A stretch of DNA of 29,476 bases. Origin: Clostridiales bacterium. GTDB lineage: Bacteria > Bacillota > Clostridia > Tissierellales > Dethiosulfatibacteraceae. Numbering within the stretch: position 1 is the stretch's first letter; every line of letters begins with the position of its first letter. The stretch covers positions 1-29,476 of the forward strand of contig DPPH01000021.1 of assembly GCA_003539375.1 (NCBI GenBank), read 5' to 3'. Under the pieces are notes generated by a model, which saw nothing but the letters and a program-made list of their open reading frames with translations, made no database searches and was not told where the DNA came from. The position numbers were made by a program, and so were the translations under genes. Of the stretch, positions 16,499 to 25,500 are shown in pieces.

Positions 16499-17149
16499 AT
16501 GGCTAAAATTTCAGCACAAAAAATTAAAGAATTAAGAGAAAAAACTAAAGCAGGCATGCTTGATTGTAAAAAAGCATTAGAAAAAGCTGATGGAGATATA
16601 GATAAGGCAATAGACGCTTTAAGAAAAAAAGGATTAGCATCTGCAGCTAAAAAATCAGATAGAACTGCAGCAGAAGGAATAGTAACATCGTATATTCATG
16701 GAGATAGAATAGGAGTTTTAGTAGAAATAAACAGTGAAACTGACTTTGTTTCTAAAAATGATGAATTCCAACAATTTGCTAAGGATGTTGCTATGCAAAT
16801 AGCTGCTCAAAATCCTCAATTTGTAGATGTCGATGATGTACCACAAGATGTAGTAGAAAAAGAAAAAGACATTCTTAAGGAACAGGCGTTAAATGAAGGA
16901 AAACCAGAAAAAATAGTAGAGAAAATGGTAGAAGGAAGAATTAGTAAATTCTATAAAGAAATTTGCTTAATGGAGCAACCATTTATAAAGGATCCTGATA
17001 CTACGATTAAAGAATTATTAAAAGAAAAAATAGCAACTATCGGAGAAAACATAGTAATAAGAAGATTTACAAGATATGAAGTAGGCGAAGGAATAGAAAA
17101 AAAAGAAGAGAATTTTGCTGAAGAAGTTGCTAAACAAATGGATATGTAA
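16499..17149 (+). CDS. tsf: Elongation factor Ts
   Basis: EF-Ts recycles EF-Tu-GDP. The N-terminal UBA-like domain (KIKELREKTKAGMLDCKKALEKADGDIDKAIDALRKKG) and the core motif NSETDFVSKNDEF are clear, as is IGENIVIRRF near the C terminus. At 216 residues it is a short form, lacking part of the second core repeat present in ~290-residue versions; several bacteria have such short forms. GAGGAGG precedes the ATG. A palindrome follows the stop. Confidence 0.98.
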   Translation: MAKISAQKIKELREKTKAGMLDCKKALEKADGDIDKAIDALRKKGLASAAKKSDRTAAEGIVTSYIHGDRIGVLVEINSETDFVSKNDEFQQFAKDVAMQIAAQNPQFVDVDDVPQDVVEKEKDILKEQALNEGKPEKIVEKMVEGRISKFYKEICLMEQPFIKDPDTTIKELLKEKIATIGENIVIRRFTRYEVGEGIEKKEENFAEEVAKQMDM

Positions 17150-17157
17150 TATTATTA

Positions 17158-17185
17158 TAATGGAGAACTTTAAAGTTCTCCATTA
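17158..17185 (+). repeat. 28-base perfect palindrome between tsf and pyrH
   Basis: TAATGGAGAACTTT (17158-17171) and AAAGTTCTCCATTA (17172-17185) form an uninterrupted 28-base palindrome. As RNA it would be a strong hairpin, but it is followed by AAAATT rather than a U-tract, so it is not a textbook terminator. It may still cause partial termination, stabilise the 3' end of the rpsB-tsf RNA, or mark a processing site. Confidence 0.7.
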
Positions 17186-17209
17186 AAATTATGCTTTTAA
17201 GGAGGCTTT

Positions 17210-17926
17210 ATGGAATCTAAATATAAGAGAATTGTGTTAAAGATAAGCGGTGAAGCCCTATCTGGAAATAAAAGCGGCGGTATAGATGAAGAAACTCTAA
17301 TGGAAATTTCTAAAGAAATAAAAAAGGCTAACGACATGGGAATCGAGATCGCTATTGTAGTAGGCGGAGGTAACATATGGAGAGGTGCAAGTGCAAAGTT
17401 AAATGATAGAGCAACATCAGACTATATGGGAATGCTTGCAACAGTAATAAATGGAATGGCTTTGCAGGATGCGTTAGAAACCCTAGGTGTTCCTACTAGA
17501 GTACAAACAGCTATAGAGATGAGACAGGTAGCAGAACCATATATAAGAAGAAGAGCTATACGCCATATGGAAAAGGGAAGAGTAGTAATTTTTTCAGGAG
17601 GATCTGGAAATCCTTATTTTTCAACAGATACAACTGCTGCACTAAGAGCAGCTGAAATGAATGCAGAAGTATTATTTTTAGCTAAAAAAGGTGTTGAAGG
17701 TGTATATGATGATGACCCTAATATTAATCCAGAAGCTAAGATGTATCATAACCTTAATTATATTGATATTTTAAATCAAGAGTTAAAGGTTATGGACTCA
17801 ACTGCGACATCACTATGCATGGATAATAATATTCCAATCATTGTATTTAGTATAGAAAAACCTGAGAATATAATAAAAATAATTGAAGGCGAAAAAATAG
17901 GTACTTTAATAAAAAGGGAGGAATAA
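17210..17926 (+). CDS. pyrH: Uridylate kinase (UMP kinase)
   Basis: PyrH phosphorylates UMP to UDP and is essential for pyrimidine and wall precursor supply. The 238-residue amino-acid-kinase fold shows LKISGEALSG (ATP site), VVGGGNIWRG, RRAIRHMEKGRVVIFSGGSGNPYFSTDTTAALRAAEM and KKGVEGVYDDDP. Length is normal. AAGGAGG precedes the ATG at 17210. frr follows with a 2-base gap, its Shine-Dalgarno lying in the last pyrH codons. Confidence 0.98.
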   Translation: MESKYKRIVLKISGEALSGNKSGGIDEETLMEISKEIKKANDMGIEIAIVVGGGNIWRGASAKLNDRATSDYMGMLATVINGMALQDALETLGVPTRVQTAIEMRQVAEPYIRRRAIRHMEKGRVVIFSGGSGNPYFSTDTTAALRAAEMNAEVLFLAKKGVEGVYDDDPNINPEAKMYHNLNYIDILNQELKVMDSTATSLCMDNNIPIIVFSIEKPENIIKIIEGEKIGTLIKREE

Positions 17927-17928
17927 TA

Positions 17929-18486
17929 ATGTATTTAAAAGAACATAAAGAATTAGAAGAAAGAATGAAAAAAACTGTTGAATATTTTAAAGACGATGTT
18001 TCAACAATTAGAGCTGGTAGAGCAAATCCAAAGTTAGTTGAAAAAATTATGGTTGATTATTACGGCACAAAAACACCTTTAAATCAAATAGCAAACATTT
18101 CTGCACCAGAACCTAGAGTACTTGTTATAAAACCTTGGGATGCTAATGTTCTTGAAGAAATCGAAAAAGCTATACAAAAATCCGATCTAGGAATTAATCC
18201 TGGAAATGACGGAAAAATAATTAGACTAGTTATTCCGCAACTAACAGAAGAAAGAAGAAAAGAACTGATAAAAACAGTGAAGAAAGAAGTAGAAAAAGCA
18301 AAAGTTGCATTAAGAAACGAAAGAAGAGATGCTATTGATACTTTCAAGAAAATGGAAAAAAAATCTGAGATGACAGAAGATGATTTAAGAGATGCAGAAG
18401 ATAAAGTTCAGGAAATTATTGATAAGTATTCTGAAGAAATAGATAAAATATATGAAAAGAAGGAAAAAGATATACTTGAAGTTTAA
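17929..18486 (+). CDS. frr: Ribosome recycling factor
   Basis: RRF splits post-termination ribosomes together with EF-G. The 185-residue protein is of standard length and has the usual marks: VSTIRAGRANP, YYGTKTPLNQIANISAPEPRVLVIKPWD, IQKSDLGINPGNDGKIIRLVIPQLTEERRKEL and a C-terminal helix KYSEEIDKIYEKKEKDILEV. GGGAGG is well placed. The 3' end overlaps the start of a small unrecognised gene. Confidence 0.98.
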   Translation: MYLKEHKELEERMKKTVEYFKDDVSTIRAGRANPKLVEKIMVDYYGTKTPLNQIANISAPEPRVLVIKPWDANVLEEIEKAIQKSDLGINPGNDGKIIRLVIPQLTEERRKELIKTVKKEVEKAKVALRNERRDAIDTFKKMEKKSEMTEDDLRDAEDKVQEIIDKYSEEIDKIYEKKEKDILEV

Positions 18487-18679
18487 TTGTGAAGAATTAA
18501 TTGGTGAAGAACTGTATGATGTAATTAATAAATTAAATACTGATAACAATCTAATTTTTTACATAAAAAAGACAAAGGGTAGGAATGAAAAATTTAATCA
18601 AAATAAGACAGTACCGATTGTCGTTAGAGTAAATCAAACTTCAAATAAGACTATTGAAATTGTAGTATCTTATTATTGA
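18452..18679 (+). CDS. Small unrecognised protein between frr and uppS
   Basis: I do not recognise this gene. It encodes 75 residues if it starts at the ATG 18452, inside frr (35-base overlap); a TTG at 18476, 11 bases after AAGGA, would give 67 residues with only an 11-base overlap and is also plausible. The product begins KIYLKFNCEE, has a hydrophobic-patterned NNLIFYIKKTKG in the middle and ends in alternating beta-like VPIVVRVNQ / TIEIVVSYY. There is no signal peptide or membrane segment. The pattern loosely recalls the C-terminal segment of DnaE-type polymerase subunits (LYLK ... TPVYIYF), a weak impression. It is directly followed by a terminator, consistent with being the last gene of the rpsB-frr unit. 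Confidence 0.6.
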   Translation: MKRRKKIYLKFNCEELIGEELYDVINKLNTDNNLIFYIKKTKGRNEKFNQNKTVPIVVRVNQTSNKTIEIVVSYY

Positions 18680-18684
18680 AGTCA

Positions 18685-18710
18685 ACCCCTTTACAAAGGG
18701 GTATTTTTCT
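18685..18710 (+). terminator. Intrinsic terminator after the small gene
   Basis: ACCCCTTT (18685-18692) pairs with AAAGGGGT (18695-18702), leaving a tight loop, and is followed by ATTTTTCT. It closes the rpsB-tsf-pyrH-frr unit ahead of uppS. Confidence 0.8.
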
Positions 18711-18725
18711 TTAAGAGGTGGTTGT

Positions 18726-19445
18726 GTGTATAGTGAAATAGATAATAAAAAACTTCCAGTGCACGTCGCAGTAATAATGGACGGCAATAGAAGATGGTCA
18801 AAAGAAAATAATAAAAATAAATTTTTTGGTCATAGAGAAGGTATGAAAAGGCTTGAAGAGTTAATAGAAACAACGGGAAATTTAGGAATTAAATATTTAA
18901 CTATCTATGCTTTTTCTACAGAAAATTGGGGAAGAGAAAAAGAAGAAGTTTCATATTTAATGGATCTTTTGGTGGAATTTGCAAAATTAAAGAGTAGGGT
19001 ACTTGAATCAAAGGGAATAAATGTTAATATATTTGGATCTATAGAGGAACTTCCTCCTAAAACTCAAGATGCTGTTAAAAATTTATGTAAAAGGACTAAA
19101 AATAATAATGAACTATATTTAAATATAGCACTAAATTATGGAAGCCGAAAAGAAATTGTTGATGCTGTTAAAAATATTATAGGTGAATACAGGGAAAACA
19201 ATGAAATTTACAATGAAATTGATGAAGAATATATAAAAAACTTTTTATATTCAAAAAACATTCCGGACCCAGATTTTCTAATAAGAACGAGTGGAGAACA
19301 AAGATTAAGTAATTTTTTATTATATCAACTAGCATATACGGAACTATATTTTACTGAAACATTATGGCCAGATTTTGGAAAAGAAGAATATATTAAAGCA
19401 CTTAAAGAATATGAAAAACGTAATAGAAGATATGGAACTTCTTAA
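18726..19445 (+). CDS. uppS: Undecaprenyl pyrophosphate synthase (cis-prenyltransferase)
   Basis: UppS elongates farnesyl diphosphate with isopentenyl units to make the C55 carrier for wall synthesis. The 239-residue protein starts at a GTG after GAGGTGG. Signatures: VIMDGNRRW with the metal-binding D19, FFGHREGMKRL, TIYAFSTENW, LNIALNYGSRKEIVDA, and PDPDFLIRTSGEQRLSNFLLYQLAYTELYFTETLWPDF at the dimer interface. It heads the uppS-cdsA-rseP-ispG unit. No clear promoter was seen between the upstream terminator and the GTG. Confidence 0.97.
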   Translation: MYSEIDNKKLPVHVAVIMDGNRRWSKENNKNKFFGHREGMKRLEELIETTGNLGIKYLTIYAFSTENWGREKEEVSYLMDLLVEFAKLKSRVLESKGINVNIFGSIEELPPKTQDAVKNLCKRTKNNNELYLNIALNYGSRKEIVDAVKNIIGEYRENNEIYNEIDEEYIKNFLYSKNIPDPDFLIRTSGEQRLSNFLLYQLAYTELYFTETLWPDFGKEEYIKALKEYEKRNRRYGTS

Positions 19446-19459
19446 AGGTAGGTAAATAA

Positions 19460-20224
19460 ATGAAAAAAAGATTAGCAACTGGTATATTAGGCGGAGCCAT
19501 TCTAGGACTATCAACATATTTTGGTGGAATATTTTACTTAATTGTTTATTTTTTTATAGGAATGTTTTGTATTTTAGAACTAGGAAAAGCATTTAAACAG
19601 GATTTATTTGCTTCCGGATACTTTATTAATCTTATTTTAAATATAATATTTTTTATCTTTGCATTCCATAAGTCAACTACATACTTAGCCCTAGTACTAG
19701 TTCTTTATGTGATTTTAAATTTAATTTTTTATGCCTTCTTAAAGATAAAATTAGAAAAAATTATAATTAATCTTCTGGGAGGATTTTATATAAGTTTCTT
19801 TATGTTTCATTTATATTTATTGAATGATACTATATTTGTGTGGTATATATATATAATAGCCTTTGGCAATGATACATTTGCTTATTTTACTGGAAAACTA
19901 TTTGGTAAACATAAATTGTCACCAATTTTAAGCCCTAAAAAGACTATTGAAGGAGCTGTAGGCGGTATAGCAGGTAGTATTGTTATATCAATAATATATA
20001 ATGGTTTTTTTGGTAAGTATAATATAGGTTTAATAATTATATTTACTATAATCGCATCTATTTTCTCAATAAGCGGCGATCTAATAGCTTCAAAGATAAA
20101 AAGAGATAACAATATAAAGGATTACAGTAATTTTTTGCCGGGACACGGCGGATTTTTAGATAGATTTGATAGTGTGTTACTTGTTTCACCTATAATTTAC
20201 TATTTTTCTATCTTTATTAGTTAG
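19460..20224 (+). CDS. cdsA: Phosphatidate cytidylyltransferase (CDP-diglyceride synthase)
   Basis: CdsA makes CDP-diacylglycerol from phosphatidate and CTP for phospholipid synthesis. The 254-residue protein is hydrophobic with about seven or eight membrane segments, and has the FAYFTGKLFGKHKLSPILSPKKTIEGAVGG region and the C-terminal signature SGDLIASKIKRDNNIKDYSNFLPGHGGFLDRFDS, with the conserved acidic pair intact. It sits 14 bases after uppS and 12 bases before rseP; the dxr gene usually found at that junction is missing. Confidence 0.96.
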   Translation: MKKRLATGILGGAILGLSTYFGGIFYLIVYFFIGMFCILELGKAFKQDLFASGYFINLILNIIFFIFAFHKSTTYLALVLVLYVILNLIFYAFLKIKLEKIIINLLGGFYISFFMFHLYLLNDTIFVWYIYIIAFGNDTFAYFTGKLFGKHKLSPILSPKKTIEGAVGGIAGSIVISIIYNGFFGKYNIGLIIIFTIIASIFSISGDLIASKIKRDNNIKDYSNFLPGHGGFLDRFDSVLLVSPIIYYFSIFIS

Positions 20225-20236
20225 GAGAGGATATAA

Positions 20237-21475
20237 TTGACAACTTTTATAGCATCAGTAGCTATTTTTTCTTTAGTAATAATAATTCATGAACTAGGTC
20301 ATTTTTGGGCTGCTAAAAGTGTAGGAATAAAAGTTCATGAATTTTCTATAGGAATGGGACCAGAAATAAAAAGCATACAAAAAGGAGAAACTAAATATTC
20401 CATTAAACTTTTTCCTATTGGAGGATATGTGAAAATGGAAGGTGAAGATGATGACTCTTTTTCTGAGGATAGTTTTAATTCGAAATCTGTATTAAGTAGA
20501 TTAAAAGTAATCTTTATGGGACCTTTGATGAATTTCCTTTTAGCTTTAATAATTTTTGTTTTAGTTATAGGTATCTATGGCATCTCAGGAGCTACTATAG
20601 AAGAAATTGACGAATCATTAAATGAATACGATGCAGGTCTGAGACCTGGAGATGAAATTGTAAGTATAAATGACGAAAAGGTTAAATATTGGGAAGAAAT
20701 ACAAGAAGAAATTACTGAAAGTGGCGATGACTACAATATAACTGTAGAAAGAAATGGTGAACTACGCAATTTCAACATCAACCACAATTATAGATATATG
20801 ATTGGTATTTCTCCTGAAATAATAGATAATGAATATACCAATACTATTGGCTTTATTGATGAAACTATGCCCGCTTATCAACAAGGATTGAGAAGTGGAG
20901 ATAAAATTATTTCTATTGACGGCACAAAAACCGAAGAGTGGTCTAATACTAGAGAACTTATAAACGGGTCTAAGGGAGAAGAAATAACTATTGAAGTAGC
21001 AAGAGATGAAGAAATTTTAGAAATCAAAATACTTCCTGAAAAACAAAAAGTTTTAGGGTTCTATACAGAAATACAAAAATCTTTATCAGACATTGTTTTG
21101 GGTTCTTTATATAAAACAGGATATTATATAAATCTAATGTTTGATTTTATAATTATGCTTATTAGTGGGAAAGTTGGGTCTGAAGCTATAGCTGGACCTG
21201 TTGGCATAGTAAATATGATAGGTCAAGCTGCAAGCCTAGGACTATATCCATTATTAAATCTTGCTGCTTTTATAAGTATAAATTTAGGTTTTGTTAACTT
21301 ACTTCCAATACCAGCATTAGATGGGAGTAGAATATTATTTTTGATTATTGAAAAAATAAGAGGAAAAAGAATACCACCTGAAAAAGAAGGTTACATACAT
21401 TTTGTAGGCTTTGTACTTCTTATGGCTCTAATGTTCTTTGTTTTGTATAATGATATTACAAGAATTTTAAGATAG
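20237..21475 (+). CDS. rseP: Site-2 intramembrane zinc metalloprotease RseP/RasP
   Basis: A membrane-embedded protease of regulated intramembrane proteolysis (anti-sigma factors, signal peptide remnants). The 412-residue protein starts at a TTG 6 bases after GGAGAGG; no better start is available in this frame because the HExxH motif follows at residues 18-22 (HELGH). The first membrane segment is about 4-22, and the second about 92-116. Two PDZ-like domains lie at about 120-185 and 200-275 (both with AGLRPGDEI/QGLRSGDKI), then the second metal motif in NLLPIPALDGSRILFLI and a last membrane helix. Its substrate is not indicated by the neighbourhood. Confidence 0.95.
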   Translation: MTTFIASVAIFSLVIIIHELGHFWAAKSVGIKVHEFSIGMGPEIKSIQKGETKYSIKLFPIGGYVKMEGEDDDSFSEDSFNSKSVLSRLKVIFMGPLMNFLLALIIFVLVIGIYGISGATIEEIDESLNEYDAGLRPGDEIVSINDEKVKYWEEIQEEITESGDDYNITVERNGELRNFNINHNYRYMIGISPEIIDNEYTNTIGFIDETMPAYQQGLRSGDKIISIDGTKTEEWSNTRELINGSKGEEITIEVARDEEILEIKILPEKQKVLGFYTEIQKSLSDIVLGSLYKTGYYINLMFDFIIMLISGKVGSEAIAGPVGIVNMIGQAASLGLYPLLNLAAFISINLGFVNLLPIPALDGSRILFLIIEKIRGKRIPPEKEGYIHFVGFVLLMALMFFVLYNDITRILR

Positions 21476-21483
21476 GTGTTAAT

Positions 21484-22533
21484 ATGACGAAAATTATAAA
21501 ATATGGAGATGTCGAAGTTGGCGGAGATAGCTTAATAACCGTTCAATCTATGACAAACACAAAAACTCACGATATTGATTCTACAGTTAGACAGATTCAT
21601 CAGCTGGAAAAAAACGGTTGTGATATTACAAGAGTAGCTGTGCCGGATGAAAAAAGTGCTGAAGCACTAAAGGAAATAAAAAGTAATGTGAATATTCCGG
21701 TTATAGCAGATATTCATTTCGACTATAAATTAGCCTTAAAATCAGTAAAAAGTGGAGCTGATGGAATTAGAATAAATCCAGGCAATATAGGAAGCGAAGA
21801 AAAAGTTAAGAAAATAGTTTATACATGTAGAGAAAAAAATATACCTATAAGAGTCGGAGTTAATTCTGGATCGGTAAAAAAAGAATATATTAATAAATTT
21901 AAGGGAGTTAATGAAGATTCACTGGTAGAAAGTGCTTTGGATCAAATAAGACAAATAGAGAAATTTCAATACAATAATATTGTGGTTTCTATAAAATCAA
22001 GTAATGTCGTACAGAACTATAAAAGCAATTTAAAACTCTCAAAACTTATTAATTATCCAATACATCTTGGAGTAACAGAATCAGGAACTTATGAAAATGG
22101 TATAATCAAATCTTCCATGGGAATAGGGAGCCTACTTATGCAAGGAATAGGAGACACTATAAGAGTTTCCTTAACTGCTGATCCAGTAGAAGAAGTTAGA
22201 GTAGGCAGAAAAATGTTGCAGTATTTAAATTTAAGACCTTACGGACCAAATATAATTTCATGTCCAACCTGCGGAAGAACAGAGATCAACATTGAAAAAT
22301 TATCCCTAGAGTTAGAAAAAAGAATAATAAAAGAAAATATTAAAACAGATATAACAATTGCAGTTATGGGATGTGTAGTAAACGGTCCTGGAGAGGCAAA
22401 AGAAGCAGATATTGGTATAGCTGGTGGAAAAGGTGAAGCCATCTTATTTAAAAAAGGCAAATTAATTAAAAAAATAGGTGAAGACAATATAGTTGATTCG
22501 ATAATAGAAGAGATCAAAAAAAGCTGCAAATAA
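21484..22533 (+). CDS. ispG: 4-hydroxy-3-methylbut-2-enyl diphosphate synthase IspG (GcpE)
   Basis: IspG is the [4Fe-4S] enzyme of the MEP isoprenoid pathway that converts MEcPP to HMBPP. The 349-residue two-domain form has an N-terminal TIM barrel (VQSMTNTKTHDIDSTVRQI, RVAVPD, IADIHFDYKLAL, GIRINPGNIG) and a C-terminal cluster domain with C260 and C263 (CPTCGRTE), C297 and E304 (GCVVNGPGE). All cluster ligands are present. It follows rseP by 8 bases. Its stop codon lies in the loop of a terminator hairpin. Its presence shows the MEP pathway is used even though dxr is not in the cluster. Confidence 0.97.
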   Translation: MTKIIKYGDVEVGGDSLITVQSMTNTKTHDIDSTVRQIHQLEKNGCDITRVAVPDEKSAEALKEIKSNVNIPVIADIHFDYKLALKSVKSGADGIRINPGNIGSEEKVKKIVYTCREKNIPIRVGVNSGSVKKEYINKFKGVNEDSLVESALDQIRQIEKFQYNNIVVSIKSSNVVQNYKSNLKLSKLINYPIHLGVTESGTYENGIIKSSMGIGSLLMQGIGDTIRVSLTADPVEEVRVGRKMLQYLNLRPYGPNIISCPTCGRTEINIEKLSLELEKRIIKENIKTDITIAVMGCVVNGPGEAKEADIGIAGGKGEAILFKKGKLIKKIGEDNIVDSIIEEIKKSCK

Positions 22534-22544
22534 TGCAGCTTTTT
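22518..22544 (+). terminator. Hairpin at the ispG/polC junction
   Basis: AAAAAGCTGCA (22518-22528) pairs with TGCAGCTTTTT (22534-22544) around AATAA, giving an 11-base-pair stem whose 3' arm ends in a T run. The ispG stop codon is in the loop and the first ATG of the polC frame (22533) sits at the loop-stem edge. It looks like an intrinsic terminator, making polC dependent on readthrough unless an unseen promoter exists. Confidence 0.65.
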
Positions 22545-25500
22545 CATAAGATTGAGGTGAGAAACATAAATATTTATTCATATTTACAAGAACTTGATAT
22601 AGATAAACTAATAAAATTTAAAAACGTAAAAATCGATGAAAATAATAAAAAACTAATTCTAGATATAAATCTAAATGACTATATATCCTTAGAAAAATTA
22701 GATAATTTAATATATTATATTAAAAATAAATTTAAAGATTTTATTATTTCCATTGAAGACGTAAATACTAAAAGTATGGAGATTAGTTCTAATCAAACTA
22801 TTAATGATGTAAAATATTTAATTAATAGAAAATATAAAAATTATAATAAAAATTTTGATATTGACAATACGATAATTAATGAAGAAAGTATTACCATACA
22901 TATAACTTCAAATATATTAAAGGAAAAGATAGAAAAAGAACACTTTGACTTATATATTCAAAAAACTTTGAAGAAATTTTATAAGATTGAAAAGAAAATT
23001 AAATTTACTGCTCAAGAAAAAGCTCATGTTAACGAAGATAAAATTGAAAATTATATAAATATTAATACAGTTAATAATAAAAACCCTAAAACAAAAAGTA
23101 GTAAAATTAAAGATAATATAGTAAAAGGAAAAAATATTAAAAAAACTCCTGTTAAAATCAATGAAATAAGAGAGATCGAGGGAGAAACTTACTGTACAGA
23201 AGGAAAAATAATAAGCAATAAAACAAAAAAACTAAGGGATAATCTTTATTTAGTCACGTTAAAAATCACTGATTACAAAAGTTCAATACATGCGAAAGTA
23301 TTTTTAAGGAAAGAAGAGGAACTTGATAAGTACAGTGGATTAGATGATTTATCAGTTAAAATAAGTGGTAAACTTAACTTTGATAAGTTTGCGAAAGAAT
23401 ATGTTTTAATGGCAGATAGCATCAATTTAATAGAACAAAGAGAAAGACAGGATACATATGACAAAAAAAGAGTAGAGCTTCATGCTCACACAAAGATGAG
23501 TTCTATGGATGGAATGAATAATTTTAAAGAAATTGCCAATCAAGCTTATAAATGGGGACACAAAGCCATAGCTATTACAGACCATGGAGTAATACAAGCA
23601 TTTCCTGAAGCTATGGAAGTTGCAAAAAATATCCCTATTAAAGTAATATATGGCCTAGAAGGTTATTTAGTTAATGATGAATTAGAGTTAATAAAAAATC
23701 CTTCCAACAACAAACTTGAAGATGAAATAATAGTTTTCGACTTTGAAACTACAGGGTTAAATTCAAAAAAAGACCGCATTATTGAAATCGGAGCAGTTAA
23801 ATTAAAAGATAATAAAATAATAGATAAATTTAATCAACTTATAAATCCAGGTATATTAATACCTGATAAAATACAAAATTTAACAGGAATAAATCAAGAA
23901 ATGGTAGATGATAAACCAAGCATAGAAGAAGGTATGAAAAGATTTTTTGATTTTATTGGAAGTTGTACAACTCTATGTGCCCATAATGCAGATTTTGACT
24001 ATGGATTTTTAGAAAATAATTATAAATTAAATAAGGAATACACAATAATAGATACACTTGAATTATCTAGAAGAATTTTAAAAAACAAAAGAAGACACAA
24101 TTTAAAAGCATTAACTAAACACTTCAAGATAGAACTTGAAAATCACCATAGAGCTGTAGATGATTCTGAAGCTACTGCTAAAGTTCTAATAGAATTTTTC
24201 AAAATATTAGAAGAAAATAATGTCAGCAATATAAACGAGATTAACAATTTCCTAGCTGATAAATCGAATATAAAAAAAGCTAAATCCTTTCACGTAATTA
24301 TCCTTGTTAAAGATTATAAAGGATTGAAAAACCTATACAAACTTGTTTCGGTTTCTCATTTAAGGTATTTCCATAAAAAGCCGAGAATTCCTAAATCTTT
24401 ATTAAGTAAGTACCGAGAAGGTCTAATTATAGGTACCGCTTGCGAAGCGGGAGAACTGTATTCAGCTATTCTAAAAGGCAAGAATGATAAAGAACTGGAT
24501 GAAATTGGAAGTTTCTATGACTTTTTAGAAGTTCAACCTACAGGAAATAATGCTCATTTAATTGATGATGGAGTAGTAGATGATTTTAAAGATTTAGAGG
24601 AAATTAATAAAAAAATAATTGAATTAGGAGAAAAGTTAAATAAGCCGGTATGTGCTACAGGAGATGTTCACTTTTTAAACCCTTATGATGAAGTTTATAG
24701 GAGAATTCTTATGTACGGGCAGGGGTTCAGAGATGCAGACAAACAAGCGCCTCTATACTTTAAATCCACAGATGAAGTTATAAATGATTTTAATTATTTA
24801 GACATTGACAAGGCTGAAGAAATTGTAATAGACAATCCTAACAAGATATCCGAAATGATTGAAGATATACAGCCGATTCCCGATGGAACATTTCCGCCTA
24901 TAATAGAAGGATCTGAAGAAAGCTTAAGGGAATTAACCTATGATAATGGGAAAAGATTATATGGAGATGACTTACCAGAAGTAGTTGAAAAAAGAATAGA
25001 TAAAGAATTAAATTCAATAATAAGCAACGGTTATGCTGTAATGTATATAATAGCTCACAAATTAGTAAAGAAATCTTTAGATGACGGATATTTAGTTGGA
25101 TCTAGAGGTTCCGTTGGTTCTTCTTTCGTAGCTACTCTATCTAACATAACCGATGTTAATCCTCTACCGCCCCATTATATTTGTCCTAAGTGCAAATATT
25201 TTGAATTAAGAGATGGAGAAAATATAGGTTCTGGTGTAGACTTGCCAGATAAAATATGTCCAAAGTGTGGTACAGAATTGAATAAGGATGGTCATAATAT
25301 ACCATTTGAAGTTTTCTTAGGATTTAAAGGAGATAAAGAGCCTGATATTGATTTAAACTTTGCTGGCGAAGAGCAGATGGAAGCCATGAAATATGCAGAA
25401 ACTTTGTTTGGAGAAGGATATGTTTATAGGGCAGGTACAATAGGAACTATAGCTTCAAAAACGGCTTACGGATTTGTGAAGAACTACTTCGACGAAAAAG

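Noticed and set aside
16499..17149. tsf as a truncated pseudogene because of its 216-residue length
   Set aside because: All key motifs are present with a proper start and stop; short EF-Ts forms are known and functional in other bacteria.
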